Program-made: the position numbers and the translations under genes
NCBI RefSeq assembly: GCF_001281525.1
Contig: NZ_LGCI01000005.1
Location: 1,360,824-1,424,823, forward strand
DNA from: Lysinibacillus macroides
GTDB taxonomy: Bacteria > Bacillota > Bacilli > Bacillales_A > Planococcaceae
DNA length: 64,000 bases
Reading direction: 5' to 3'
Notes under the pieces: generated by a model
Seen by the model: only the letters and a program-made list of their open reading frames with translations
Told to the model about the DNA's origin: nothing
The model's database searches: none
Shown: in pieces, positions 53,240 through 61,699 of the stretch
Layout: each line of letters opens with the position of its first letter
Position numbering within the stretch: the stretch's first letter is position 1

Positions 53240-54670
53240 ATGTTACATAGGAAATCAGCGAAAAATAATTTAATGACTAAAGCAATAGCAGCGAGTGTTA
53301 TGACAGCTGCTATGGTTATTCCAATTGCTACTGAAAATGTTCAAGCAGCACCAGTTACTCAAACAACCTTTAATGATGTACCTAAATCCCATTGGGCTTA
53401 TGAATCAATTAAACTGGTCGCTGAAAAAGGACTAGTAAAAGGATATGATGACGGTACATACAAGCCATCTGCTCACGTTACTCGTGCTGAATTCGCTTCT
53501 TTTTTATCCCGTATCTTAGGAATAGAAGCTGACAAGAAAAATTCTTTCCCAGACTTACCTTCTAGCCATTGGGCGTATGATGCAATTAATAATGGTATCA
53601 GTGCAGGAATTATAGAATTAGATTCTTTTAAATTTGAGCCTAATAAACCAATGACTCGTGTTGAGATTGCTACGTGGTTAACTAAAGCATTAATTAACAA
53701 TCACCCTGATTATTCTAAAATAGTTTCAACTTTAGGACATTCAGACCTTACGTTAATACCCATTCCCGAATTTTATAAGGGTGGAGTAAACAAAAAAGAC
53801 TTACCTTATATTGGGGTAGCACTAGGTACGGGATTGCTTTCAGGTTATGAGGACTTCACCTTTAAGCCGAATGGTAATACAACTCGTGCCGAGGTAGCAA
53901 CAATCCTTATTCGTTTCATGGATACATTGAAGAAAGTGCCATCTGATTTCATAGGTTTACAGGAACTTCGCGAGGTTGCTAATACTGGGACGAATATATT
54001 TACACTCACAAATTTTGAAAAAAGGAGGTATAAAGATACTACTTCTTGGTACAGTAGTACAGAAAAATCTGCAAAAAAGTTAAATATGAGTGTAGAAGAA
54101 TATATAAATATGGTCTATGGGGTGGCATTTAAGCTACCAGTTGAGGGAGAAGCAGTAGGTGGTTTTGAGGATGTACTAGGGAAACCTTATACTTTGCTAA
54201 ACAAACGTGCTGTTAACACTATAGAACGTGTCATTTTCGTGGACACAAGAGGTTCACAAGCAAAAGGTATTTACAAGGATATGTTTTTTTATATAAACCC
54301 AAAACCGAACCTAGATGGTAATATACTTAATAGAAATTTATATCATGTATATACCGAATATACAACAACACCAAGTCAAAATACCACTTTATCTAGTATG
54401 TATAATGGTTCTATAATGGGACAAGCAAGTTCGCAAGTTGTTAATTTGGTAAAAGCGAAACAATTTGGTATCGCGACACCTCGAACAACAGACGGATGGT
54501 ACTACGAGGAAGTAGAAAAGGGAGTATTCAAAAAAATAACAAACGATTTCTTCACAAAAGGTAAAACTGTCCGCTATTGGGCTGTAGAAATTGAGAGTGA
54601 AACAACTGATGATCCAATATCAGGAAGAACAGATGATGGTAGTGGATATTATTATGAAATTATAAAATAA
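53240..54670 (+). CDS. S-layer homology (SLH) domain surface protein
   Basis: A 476-aa exported protein. After a signal peptide ending near residue 36 (ATENVQAAP) come three SLH domains: FNDVPKSHWAYESIKLVAEK, FPDLPSSHWAYDAINNGISA and a third around YIGVALGTGLLSGYEDFTFK with TRAEVATILIRF. SLH domains hold proteins to pyruvylated cell-wall polymers. The C-terminal 230 residues match nothing I know. AAAGGAGAGTATGAA precedes the ATG. Its neighbours are decayed genes, so it may be part of an acquired surface or toxin cassette. Confidence 0.85.
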   Translation: MLHRKSAKNNLMTKAIAASVMTAAMVIPIATENVQAAPVTQTTFNDVPKSHWAYESIKLVAEKGLVKGYDDGTYKPSAHVTRAEFASFLSRILGIEADKKNSFPDLPSSHWAYDAINNGISAGIIELDSFKFEPNKPMTRVEIATWLTKALINNHPDYSKIVSTLGHSDLTLIPIPEFYKGGVNKKDLPYIGVALGTGLLSGYEDFTFKPNGNTTRAEVATILIRFMDTLKKVPSDFIGLQELREVANTGTNIFTLTNFEKRRYKDTTSWYSSTEKSAKKLNMSVEEYINMVYGVAFKLPVEGEAVGGFEDVLGKPYTLLNKRAVNTIERVIFVDTRGSQAKGIYKDMFFYINPKPNLDGNILNRNLYHVYTEYTTTPSQNTTLSSMYNGSIMGQASSQVVNLVKAKQFGIATPRTTDGWYYEEVEKGVFKKITNDFFTKGKTVRYWAVEIESETTDDPISGRTDDGSGYYYEIIK

Positions 54671-54747
54671 AAAGTGTATTCAAATACTTAGAATTTACAA
54701 TTTTAACTAAGATAACAAGTGAAAAAAGCATAAAGAAAAAAACAATT

Positions 54748-54775
54748 AAGACCACTCCGTGATGGGTGGTCTTTT
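54748..54775 (+). terminator. Terminator after the SLH gene
   Basis: AAGACCAC and GTGGTCTT pair around TCCGTGATGG. Near copies of this hairpin occur at 56347 and 56665. Confidence 0.75.
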
Positions 54776-54879
54776 GCTATTTTTCAATGTCCTATACCTC
54801 TCATGGTTTTGTACCTATATTTATTTGAATATTGTGGATAGAAAAAGTCCAGATGCACATATACCTTATAAAAAGTGAG

Positions 54880-55244
54880 ATGATTAAGTTGAAAGCAAAG
54901 CATATTCAAAGTGAAATAGAGGCTATGCATTATTGGGATGCAAGAGTATTGCAAATGGACACTAGTTTTTTTGTGATGAGCTTACCATTATGTTTGAGGA
55001 CACCGATTATAATGTAAATTTACTATTCACTGGTTGTTCAAAATTTTCATTTATAACCAGTGTTGAGGATAGATTAAAACCTCTAAAAGAATTAACTAAA
55101 CCTCAGATTCCTTATTTTATTCAGGATATTGAAATCAGTAAGCTGGACATTGAGGGCGGAAAAACCTTATTAAAGTGCAATATTTTTATGCCGCCATTAA
55201 AGGTGGAAGTTGTATGCACTAAAATGTTTATTGACAAGGTATAA
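54880..55244 (+). pseudogene. Immunity-like protein, frameshifted in a T run
   Basis: ATG 54880 opens MIKLKAKHIQSEIEAMHYWD and continues ARVLQMDTSFF; at a run of seven T (54966-54972) the protein-like text moves to another frame: CDELTIMFEDTDYNVNLLFT, GCSKFSFITSVEDRLKPLKE, then IPYFIQDIEISKLDIEGGKT to a stop at 55244. The W.ARVL....F.DE.T..FED pattern resembles small immunity-type proteins found beside polymorphic toxins. One T gained or lost would repair it. Confidence 0.6.
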
Positions 55245-55878
55245 TTTGAAGAACTTGATTGGCTGTACTGTGTTAAGAAAAGCATACCCTTCCTGATGGA
55301 GATGGATGGGCTTGTGAAAGATAAGCTTATAAAAAAATAAAATTTATACAAAAACAGTCTACCATTAAAAGGTGGCCTGTTTTATTGATTATTTATAGTA
55401 GAAAGTCAATTTTGAAGTCCTTATTATCAAACACTTATTGAAATGTTTTGAAGGAAAAAATTATATATTCTCTATGGATATTAAGGATGGTGTGTTAACG
55501 GTATCAAGTACACTGAGCGCTGTATTTTCAGGGGGCATATAGTAAGGCTATAAAGCGTTCTAGTATAAAGATTAGTTAAATTCATCATCTGTGGAGGGCA
55601 AAGCTCTTAGAGAACGTCCAGTCCCTTTCTATAATTGGTTAAATGAAAGGAATAGCTTCCACAATCAATAGTGCATAATGAACCATCGTTAGATAATTGG
55701 CTGGAGTGGTAAATGGAAATAGTTATCCTAGTGATATTGAGATGAGGTATTATTAAACTAAAGGAGCGTTCAGTTGAATAACGATATGGTTTTTTGTGGT
55801 AAAATAGTAGACGGTAGGTGCATCTACATCTTTGCAGGAAGGTGGGATGGGCTACCGTTTAGTTAGGAGGTAGAGGTT
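55245..55878 (+). other. Gene-poor stretch with toxin/immunity-like fragments
   Basis: Short coherent pieces without starts are seen: MDIKDGVLTVSSTLSAVFSG near 55470 and VEGKALRERPVPFYNWLNER near 55590. They look like ends of lost genes. A terminator-like hairpin (AAACAG..ACC with GGT..CTGTTT) lies at 55351-55385. No intact gene. Confidence 0.35.
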
Positions 55879-56184
55879 TTGGCTGTTTTGGCTGTTTTTG
55901 GTGTTTGGGGTGTTTTAATTTTGTTAGTTGCAATAATTTTATTTTGGTCGGCTGGATTACCGAAGATTAAAAGTAAAAAATTATCATTTGTTATGATTAG
56001 TTTGGGATTCAATGTAATCGCAACTCCATTGGCTTTATTTATAGGTATAATGGCAACAGCCTCCCCGACCAGCACTACAAATGATTTTTGGACAGGATTT
56101 CTCCTCATCCAGGGAATACCACTTTTAATACTAATAATTGGAATCTTAAAATGGTTTATCATTGACAGAAGAAAAAATAAATAA
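55879..56184 (+). CDS. Small membrane protein, 101 aa
   Basis: TTG 55879 follows TTAGGAGGTAGAGGT. Three membrane segments (VWGVLILLVAIILFWSAGLP, SFVMISLGFNVIATPLALFI, IQGIPLLILIIGILKWFIID) end in a basic DRRKNK tail. The tail and plan are shared with the 96-aa protein at 59069. Such proteins are often immunity partners to secreted toxins; that is a guess from the neighbourhood. Confidence 0.55.
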   Translation: MAVLAVFGVWGVLILLVAIILFWSAGLPKIKSKKLSFVMISLGFNVIATPLALFIGIMATASPTSTTNDFWTGFLLIQGIPLLILIIGILKWFIIDRRKNK

Positions 56185-56346
56185 GCATATAAATAGTAAT
56201 AATTAATTAGGTTTAAAAAAGACAAGTTTGTGAAGAAATCTCTACTTAAACTATATGGGTGATTTTCTTGAAGATTATTGAGTTGCATATACAGCTCTTT
56301 TTTCTTCTTCAACTAACGGAATGCTTTAATTAAATACACCATAAAA

Positions 56347-56376
56347 GACCACTCCAATATGGGTGGTCAAAATAAA
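56347..56376. repeat. Second copy of the GACCAC hairpin
   Basis: AAGACCACTCCAATATGGGT and GGTC repeat the hairpin of 54748 with a slightly different loop. A third, more decayed copy (AGACCATTCCGTGATGGGTA) lies at 56665. No T run follows here. Confidence 0.5.
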
Positions 56377-56397
56377 TAAAACCTAATTAGTCTTATA

Positions 56398-56577
56398 TTA
56401 TAGTGAAGTTGACTTACTTTTTTTCTCATTAATAATAAGGTCTTCTTCATGTTGTGGGCGAGGGGGTTCAGTAGCTCCTTTATGCCCATTAGGTTTTTCT
56501 AGGTCTGCTCCATTAGAGAATGATTGTTTTGTTGGCTCGTCTGTTGCAAATTCTGTAATTTTTTTATCTCTTTTCAT
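56398..56577 (-). CDS. Small hydrophilic protein, 59 aa
   Basis: ATG 56577 follows TAGGAGGTGTCGAA, an excellent site. The peptide MKRDKKITEFATDEPTKQSF, then SNGADLEKPNGHKGATEPPR, PQHEEDLIINEKKSKSTSL is charged and probably unfolded, with no Cys. Composition recalls small sporulation or stress peptides of Bacillales but no family is recognised. It is intact amid decayed neighbours. Confidence 0.6.
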   Translation of the reverse strand: MKRDKKITEFATDEPTKQSFSNGADLEKPNGHKGATEPPRPQHEEDLIINEKKSKSTSL

Positions 56578-56854
56578 TTCGACACCTCCTAAAGATATTA
56601 TTTAACTTATTCAATAAAATATCCCTTGTTTATTTCAACTTTACACTTAAATTATTTTAAAATTAGACCATTCCGTGATGGGTAGTCTTAATCGATGAAA
56701 AAGCAAGCGACTAAAATCCGACCAAACCATGATATTTAAAGATTATTTATGATAATTCTTGAGGATTAATAAAAGATTGCAGACAATAAAATACTGTTAT
56801 ATCAAGCTGTTGACCAGTCATGATTTATTGTGATAGCACAAATATTTCAACAGG

Positions 56855-56890
56855 ATGATGGTTGTCGTGTTAGAGGCAGCGGTTCAGGAG
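56855..56890 (+). repeat. Decayed second copy of the deoD 3' end
   Basis: These 36 bases match 49873-49908, the end of deoD, at 33 of 36 positions and encode MMVVVLEAAVQE against [12 protein letters not shown]. No stop codon follows in place and nothing before it is deoD-like. It lies 7 kb from the original in the same orientation, so the pair brackets the accessory block. Confidence 0.85.
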
Positions 56891-57215
56891 AATCGGTTGC
56901 TTTTTCTTTATCTTTACCTTTACCTGTTAAATATAAGTATTTATGGTGTCTCAAATAACTCTAAAATTTATATTTTTACTTATCATCTATAAAGCATATG
57001 TGTGGTGTAATTGATGAAAAATTAGACGTTCCATCAAGAGGTGAAGGAAATTCATGACTTTCACAAATTGAGTTTTTTATCATCTCAGCAATGTCATCGT
57101 ATTCATTCATAGTATTGAGTGTAGTTAATAAAATTGTATTTCCCAATATCTCTTTACTTCATTCATCAATCAATAGCTTTAGAAAAAGCACCTTTTAATA
57201 CCAATTATTTTCTAA
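56891..57215 (-). pseudogene. Gene fragment on the minus strand
   Basis: From about 57160 to a stop at 56980 the minus strand reads GNTILLTTLNTMNEYDDIAE, MIKNSICESHEFPSPLDGTS and FSSITPHICFIDDK, a coherent end of a protein without a start. No family is recognised. Confidence 0.35.
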
Positions 57216-58304
57216 TCAAAATTTCTCCTGCCATATCCAAATCGGCTGCTGGAGAACGATGGATGTCAGATGTCGATTGATTCTTTTTGAATTTATTGTC
57301 ATCTCGTTGCTAAGAACAATCACTGTTAATTCCTCATCATTTAGTCGTGTTATATAATGACGAAAACCACTTGGATATCCTCCTGAATGCCCGACAGCTT
57401 GTTTCCCCATGACATCTTGAGTATACCAGCCATATCCATATTGATGGGGGAACTTTTTAGCATGAGTTCTACTCATCAGCTCTGATGTCTCTTTGCTTAT
57501 CAATACATGATTACGCAAGGCTCTGTCAAATAGCTCTAAATCTTCAACTGTCGAAATGATATCCCCGGCTGCATACGCTGCAGAATTATGTATGAAGGGC
57601 CCGGCTTTTCCATCTACGTATCCTTGTGCTTTCGGTACACCTGGCGGAACTGTAAACATAGAATTAACCATGTTGCTCGGCTCAAAAATATGTTGTTCTA
57701 TATAATTCGCATAGGATTGGCCACTGACTTTTTCAATAATAAGTCCTAGCATCACATACCCCGTATTACTATAACTAAAGCTTTTGCCTGAAGTAAACTT
57801 TAATTCAGAATCACGAATGGTATTTACAATATCATTGGGCTTCCATTCTTTGCTGTAGTCAAATTCAGCATTTTCCGTTAGATAATCAGGAATGCCCGAG
57901 CTATGACTTAGTAGATGACTGATTGTAATTGTTTCTCCATTTGGAAAGTCCGAAAAGTATTGAGAAATTGGATTATCTAAGCTTAGAAGATCCTTTTCTA
58001 CTAATTGCATGATTGCTACAGCAGTAAATGTTTTAGATAGTGAAGCAATCTGATAGAGGGTGCTTGGGCTATTAGGTAAACCAGGAGCTGCCATTCCGTA
58101 TCCTTGTGTAAATAAAACTTCTCCTTCCTTTGCAATAAGGACGGTTCCCTGGAATTTTTCATTTGTTAAATATTGATCGATTTTTTCAGAAACGCTTCCA
58201 GATAAATTACTATGGTTGTTACGTCCAAATAATAGCAAGGCTACTACCGACACGATTCCAATAACAAGTATAGTAACAGAGGAAATTTTTAGGAACTTTT
58301 TCAT
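57216..58304 (-). CDS. Serine hydrolase, beta-lactamase/PBP4* family
   Basis: A 362-aa membrane-anchored enzyme of the class C beta-lactamase fold. Anchor: ISSVTILVIGIVSVVALLLF. Active site: SLSK (Ser88, Lys91 in IASLSKTF), YSN (FSYSNTGYVML near 187) and HSG (AVGHSGGYPSG near 313). Most such proteins are D-amino-acid peptidases or esterases, not resistance enzymes. ATG 58304 follows GAGAGGTATAAAT. It stands alone. Confidence 0.88.
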   Translation of the reverse strand: MKKFLKISSVTILVIGIVSVVALLLFGRNNHSNLSGSVSEKIDQYLTNEKFQGTVLIAKEGEVLFTQGYGMAAPGLPNSPSTLYQIASLSKTFTAVAIMQLVEKDLLSLDNPISQYFSDFPNGETITISHLLSHSSGIPDYLTENAEFDYSKEWKPNDIVNTIRDSELKFTSGKSFSYSNTGYVMLGLIIEKVSGQSYANYIEQHIFEPSNMVNSMFTVPPGVPKAQGYVDGKAGPFIHNSAAYAAGDIISTVEDLELFDRALRNHVLISKETSELMSRTHAKKFPHQYGYGWYTQDVMGKQAVGHSGGYPSGFRHYITRLNDEELTVIVLSNEMTINSKRINRHLTSIVLQQPIWIWQEKF

Positions 58305-58319
58305 ATTTATACCTCTCAT

Positions 58320-59068
58320 TCTATTTTTTGTAGCTTATGAAACACTTCCTATTATAAGACAGGCTTCAACATAAAAATATAAAAAATGAGAGAATCACCA
58401 ATTTATTTATGAAATTAAATCTGCCATGTAATTTTGGAATTTATCATAAATTTCATGACAATTGTCAGCCCACTCTAGGTTGAGGGGTTACTAAAAAGCT
58501 GTCCAATGTTTAAAATTTAGGTAACATTTTAAGAAACCTTTCATAAAATATAAAATACTGTTAAATCAATGTTATTGAAGTATTTTGACTTGATAAAAAG
58601 TACTAGTAATTTAAGTTATGATAATTGTAGCCTTAGAGGGAGGGATTTAGGAATAATCGATATGGCAGGGTTTTCATACTATAAAATGATCACCTGCTTC
58701 TCTTGATCTTTAAATATTAAATTGCTAGCATGAATGTTTTCATGTCTGAATTGTTTCTGAATAATTTTACAGATTTATAATAAAAGTGAACGCTGTAGCA
58801 AGAAAAGAAACTTAATTTCAAAGCAAAGGACTGGCGATTAATTTAATAAAAGCACAATTTGATAGTGCTATACTTCATGATTAAAGGAGTAATTTTGTAA
58901 ATACTGAAGGGACTATAGTAGTCTATCTGTAACAGCTACGCAAGCAGAGACTTTTATTGCGTCTGACAGATAAAGGCGCTACATTGAAGATTTGCGTAGA
59001 TCAAAAATTTATTAAAGGATATTCTCTGTTTTTGTCGAAAGTTTAGTAGCTAAAGGGGGTTTTGTTGA
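58320..59068. other. Gene-free stretch, 0.75 kb
   Basis: No intact gene. On the minus strand near 58690-58770 a fragment reads QFRHENIHASNLIFKDQEKQ, which resembles the catalytic loop of an aminoglycoside/choline kinase (H.NIH..NLIF) but has no context. Otherwise only AT-rich DNA. Confidence 0.35.
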
Positions 59069-59359
59069 TTGGGATCAGAGTTGTTGGTGCAATTAGTCAT
59101 TGTTTTATTTGATTTAATAGTAGGATTATACATAGGTTTTCGACTAGGTAAAGGGAAATCTATAAAAAGAAATATTATTTGGGGAATCGTAACTATATTG
59201 GTGATAGCACCGTTATTAGCAGTGCTAGTGAGTTTTATCATTGGCTTTATGTTAGATGATGGTTGGACAGGAATTGCAATAATGGTAATAACGTTCCCAT
59301 TGTTCTTTTTTATAGGCATTGGGCGTCTTTTCACGGGCATTACTAGAAAAAATAAATAA
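59069..59359 (+). CDS. Small membrane protein, 96 aa
   Basis: TTG 59069 lies behind AAAGGGGGTTTTG. Three membrane segments (QLVIVLFDLIVGLYIGFRLG, NIIWGIVTILVIAPLLAVLV, IAIMVITFPLFFFIGIGRLF) end in ITRKNK, like the DRRKNK end of the protein at 55879. Likely the same loose family of immunity-like proteins. Terminator follows. Confidence 0.55.
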   Translation: MGSELLVQLVIVLFDLIVGLYIGFRLGKGKSIKRNIIWGIVTILVIAPLLAVLVSFIIGFMLDDGWTGIAIMVITFPLFFFIGIGRLFTGITRKNK

Positions 59360-59383
59360 ATGCAAAAGCTAGTGTTCTTTTTT

Positions 59384-59417
59384 ATGCCTTCCATAGATTG
59401 CTGTGGAGGGCTTTTAT
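59384..59417 (+). terminator. Terminator after the 96-aa gene
   Basis: GCCTTCCA and TGTGGAGGGC pair around TAGATTGC, followed by TTTTATTTT. A similar hairpin (GGCCCTC with AGGGCCC) lies at 59570-59592. Confidence 0.65.
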
Positions 59418-59735
59418 TTTATCCAAAGCAAGGTATATGGGAGTACGAAAACGCCCATCCATGATTAAATAAAATTTCTACAATGATGATTGGTGCAGGT
59501 TATTAGCATTTATTATCAAAACAAGCTTACAGTAAAAACTACGACACAAATTATTTTTGTGGCCCTCTTATTTAAGGGCCCTATTTTGCTATGACTTACG
59601 TTAATCGTAAAACAAAATAAAAGGGAGACCAAGGTAATCAAATTTGTACACGAGCTTTTTGTGTATTTAATTTAAGAATAGATTTACGTATAATGGACTG
59701 TATAATATTGAAAATTTAACAAGAGGAGGAGAAAA
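59418..59735 (+). other. Gene-free stretch
   Basis: Contains the GGCCCTC hairpin and the ribosome binding site (AAGAGGAGGAG) of the next gene. No coding remnant is recognised. Confidence 0.4.
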
Positions 59736-60098
59736 ATGGGGAGTAAGATAACGATAGATATGAGTAAGGGTGCCTATGAAATAGCCAAAAAAGTTTATTT
59801 TAAGCAGATCACAAGAATCGAGGGCTCTTTAGAAATAAACAAAGTTACAGGAATGAATGTAGGGTCAGCACAAGCTTTTATTACTATATTCCTAGCTATG
59901 ATGAATGGAGAAGTATATAAAAGAGCATTCAATAATGAAACTAATAAATTTTTACTTGAAAGTATTAAAGAAGATTTTGGCAATGATGCTTTCCAGGATG
60001 CTTTAAGCGCTGTACAGAAACATATAAACTATTATTCAACTTTAGGAAAGGGAAATCTAAAAGGATTACAAGATATTGTTTGGGAAATGAGTCGATAA
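59736..60098 (+). CDS. Stand-alone ScoMcrA-head-like domain protein
   Basis: A 120-aa helical protein behind AAGAGGAGGAGAAAA. AYEIAKKVYFKQITRIEGSL, MNVGSAQAFITIFLAMMNGE and AVQKHINYYSTLGKGNLKGL resemble the N-terminal head found before HNH nuclease domains in ScoMcrA-type modification-dependent restriction proteins. Here no nuclease domain follows: the gene stops and an IS630 element begins 55 nt later. It is either a true single-domain form or what is left of a restriction gene. Recognition is by memory of the pattern. Confidence 0.5.
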   Translation: MGSKITIDMSKGAYEIAKKVYFKQITRIEGSLEINKVTGMNVGSAQAFITIFLAMMNGEVYKRAFNNETNKFLLESIKEDFGNDAFQDALSAVQKHINYYSTLGKGNLKGLQDIVWEMSR

Positions 60099-60165
60099 AT
60101 ATTTTTTATTTAGAACTTTATCACTTGTTCAATTTTTCATGTCTTTTGACTATATAGATTGAACT

Positions 60166-60696
60166 TTAGAACCTAACACAAAGTCGGTCGATTATACCTT
60201 GTGTATCTTCACTTTGACAACGGATAAATTCACGAACAGCGAGTTTGATTTGCGATGTACTTGAAAAAAAGACATTATGAATGACGCTGTCTTTCAACCA
60301 TTTCCATAGCCCCTCAATTAAATTCAATTGCGGGCTGTAAGGTGGTAAAAACACCAGTTGTAATCGATTTTGATGCAGCTTTAAAAAAGGCTGAATGAGC
60401 TTCGCATGATGAATGCGAGCGTTATCGAGGATCATGACAATTTTTCCATTTGGGTAATGAGCAATGACTTTTTCTAAGAAACGCAGGAAGACTTCTGCAT
60501 CGTATTTCTCTTCTTCGACGCAGAAGATTTCACCTGTTTCATAATTTAACGTACCGATTAATTTCACGCCTTGATGCTTACCGTATGTGGGGATTTGACG
60601 CTGTTTCCCTTTTGGAAACCATGACTTTTGAATGGCTTGGTAGTCACGAATCATGGACTCATCTTGAAAGAGAAGGTGATCGATTTCCTCATACAA
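60166..60696 (-). CDS. IS630 transposase, catalytic part
   Basis: A 176-aa frame with the DDE domain: FQDESMIRDYQAIQKSWFPK (first D), IVMILDNARIHHAKLIQPFL (second D) and FLPPYSPQLNLIEGLWKWLK (E). It begins where the HTH frame ends, one base ahead in phase (+1), beside a run of seven A. The pair is expressed as one protein either by frameshifting or is split by an indel. Confidence 0.88.
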   Translation of the reverse strand: MYEEIDHLLFQDESMIRDYQAIQKSWFPKGKQRQIPTYGKHQGVKLIGTLNYETGEIFCVEEEKYDAEVFLRFLEKVIAHYPNGKIVMILDNARIHHAKLIQPFLKLHQNRLQLVFLPPYSPQLNLIEGLWKWLKDSVIHNVFFSSTSQIKLAVREFIRCQSEDTQGIIDRLCVRF

Positions 60697-61204
60697 TAGC
60701 TTTTTTTAAAGCAGGAAATGTTTCTTCTTTAAATGTTTTTTGCTTTTCTGGGTCCGCATTCGCCAACGTATAGGTAGGGCGCGTATGACTAAATTGCATG
60801 CGTTCTAATAATTTAGACATGCCACGTAAAGAATAGGACACAGCCCATTCACGTTTCACGAGTGAAACGAGTAACGCGAGCGTCCAATTCGTATACGGTG
60901 CAAATCCCACATCAGCAGGCGTTTTCGTTGTGACAATCTCAGCCAACTCAGCACGTTGTTCGATGGTCAAACGATGTGGTTTACCTGTAGAAATCCCCAT
61001 GCGTAAACCTGTTATGCCTTCTTTTTTATAGGCTTTAATATATTCACCAACAGTTGCTCGATTGCGTTGAATGATCATCGCAATTTCAACGTTATTTTTT
61101 CCTTCAAGGTGTAGAAATACAGTCTGATACCGCTCAAATAGTCGCTTATCCTTTGTTTGTCGCATCGCCGTTTGAAGTTCTTCTCGTTGTTCATTGCGTA
61201 ACAT
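60689..61204 (-). CDS. IS630 transposase, DNA-binding part
   Basis: A 171-aa frame with two helix-turn-helix units (EGKNNVEIAMIIQRNRATVG and TNWTLALLVSLVKREWAVSY), ending ETFPALKKAIV at the A7 run. It overlaps the catalytic frame by 8 nt. ATG 61204 follows AGGATGATCCCAC. Confidence 0.85.
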   Translation of the reverse strand: MLRNEQREELQTAMRQTKDKRLFERYQTVFLHLEGKNNVEIAMIIQRNRATVGEYIKAYKKEGITGLRMGISTGKPHRLTIEQRAELAEIVTTKTPADVGFAPYTNWTLALLVSLVKREWAVSYSLRGMSKLLERMQFSHTRPTYTLANADPEKQKTFKEETFPALKKAIV

Positions 61205-61283
61205 GTGGGATCATCCTTTCGACAATAAGTTTGTATACTTTACCCATTTTGAAGGAGATAGAAGCTTTAGTTCAATTTATATA

Positions 61284-61699
61284 GTAAAGTTATGTAGCAT
61301 AAACAAGATGGACTGTTTTCAAAATGTCTATCGTAGAGGGTACAATTAACTTTTTGAACCTAAGCTTTTGTGTTAACACTAATAAAAAACGTAAAGGGTC
61401 CTCCTAAATAATGGCTATCGTAGCTACCGCAAACCCTTTCCCAATGCCATCCAGCACCATAACAACATGGGCGAATAAAGCTGGGATAATGAACATTTTT
61501 CCAAGGGGTTTGTTCACATACTGAAAATGCCGTTTGATCTAATGTGAAATAATTCTACATATAGTAGCAGTGTCTAAATCTATGTAGAAGCACAACTGAT
61601 CAGTTTTAACAGTCATTTGGATTTTCTTATGATAGTTTGTAGTTTCGTTGTTTTACAATAATAATCGATGATCTAACAATAAGGGGAGGATCAAGTAAA
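61284..61699 (-). other. Gene-free stretch with a membrane-protein end
   Basis: On the minus strand from about 61530 to 61410 a frame reads NKPLGKMFIIPALFAHVVMV then LDGIGKGFAVATIAII and stops, the tail of a lost membrane protein. A second frame over the same bases is Cys/Trp-rich (FIRPCCYGAGWHWERVCGSY) but has no start. The plus strand ends with the SD of the next gene (AAGGGGAGG). Confidence 0.35.

Larger units (their letters stand above)
60153..61283 (-). mobile_element. IS630-family insertion sequence
   Basis: The ends match inversely: TATATAGATTGAACTTTAGA at 60153 and TATATAAATTGAACTAAAGC ending at 61283, within TA-rich targets as expected for IS630 elements, which insert at TA. It holds one transposase read as two frames. 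All DDE residues are present. Between the dead IS3 and this one it is the only mobile element here that may still move. Confidence 0.88.

Noticed and set aside
57216..58304. Beta-lactam resistance gene
   Set aside because: Motifs are those of the broad class C/PBP4* family, which mostly holds peptidases and esterases; nothing points to drug hydrolysis.
61410..61550. Cys/Trp-rich bacteriocin-like peptide on the minus strand
   Set aside because: No start codon or SD; another frame over the same bases reads as a membrane-protein end, which is more natural.
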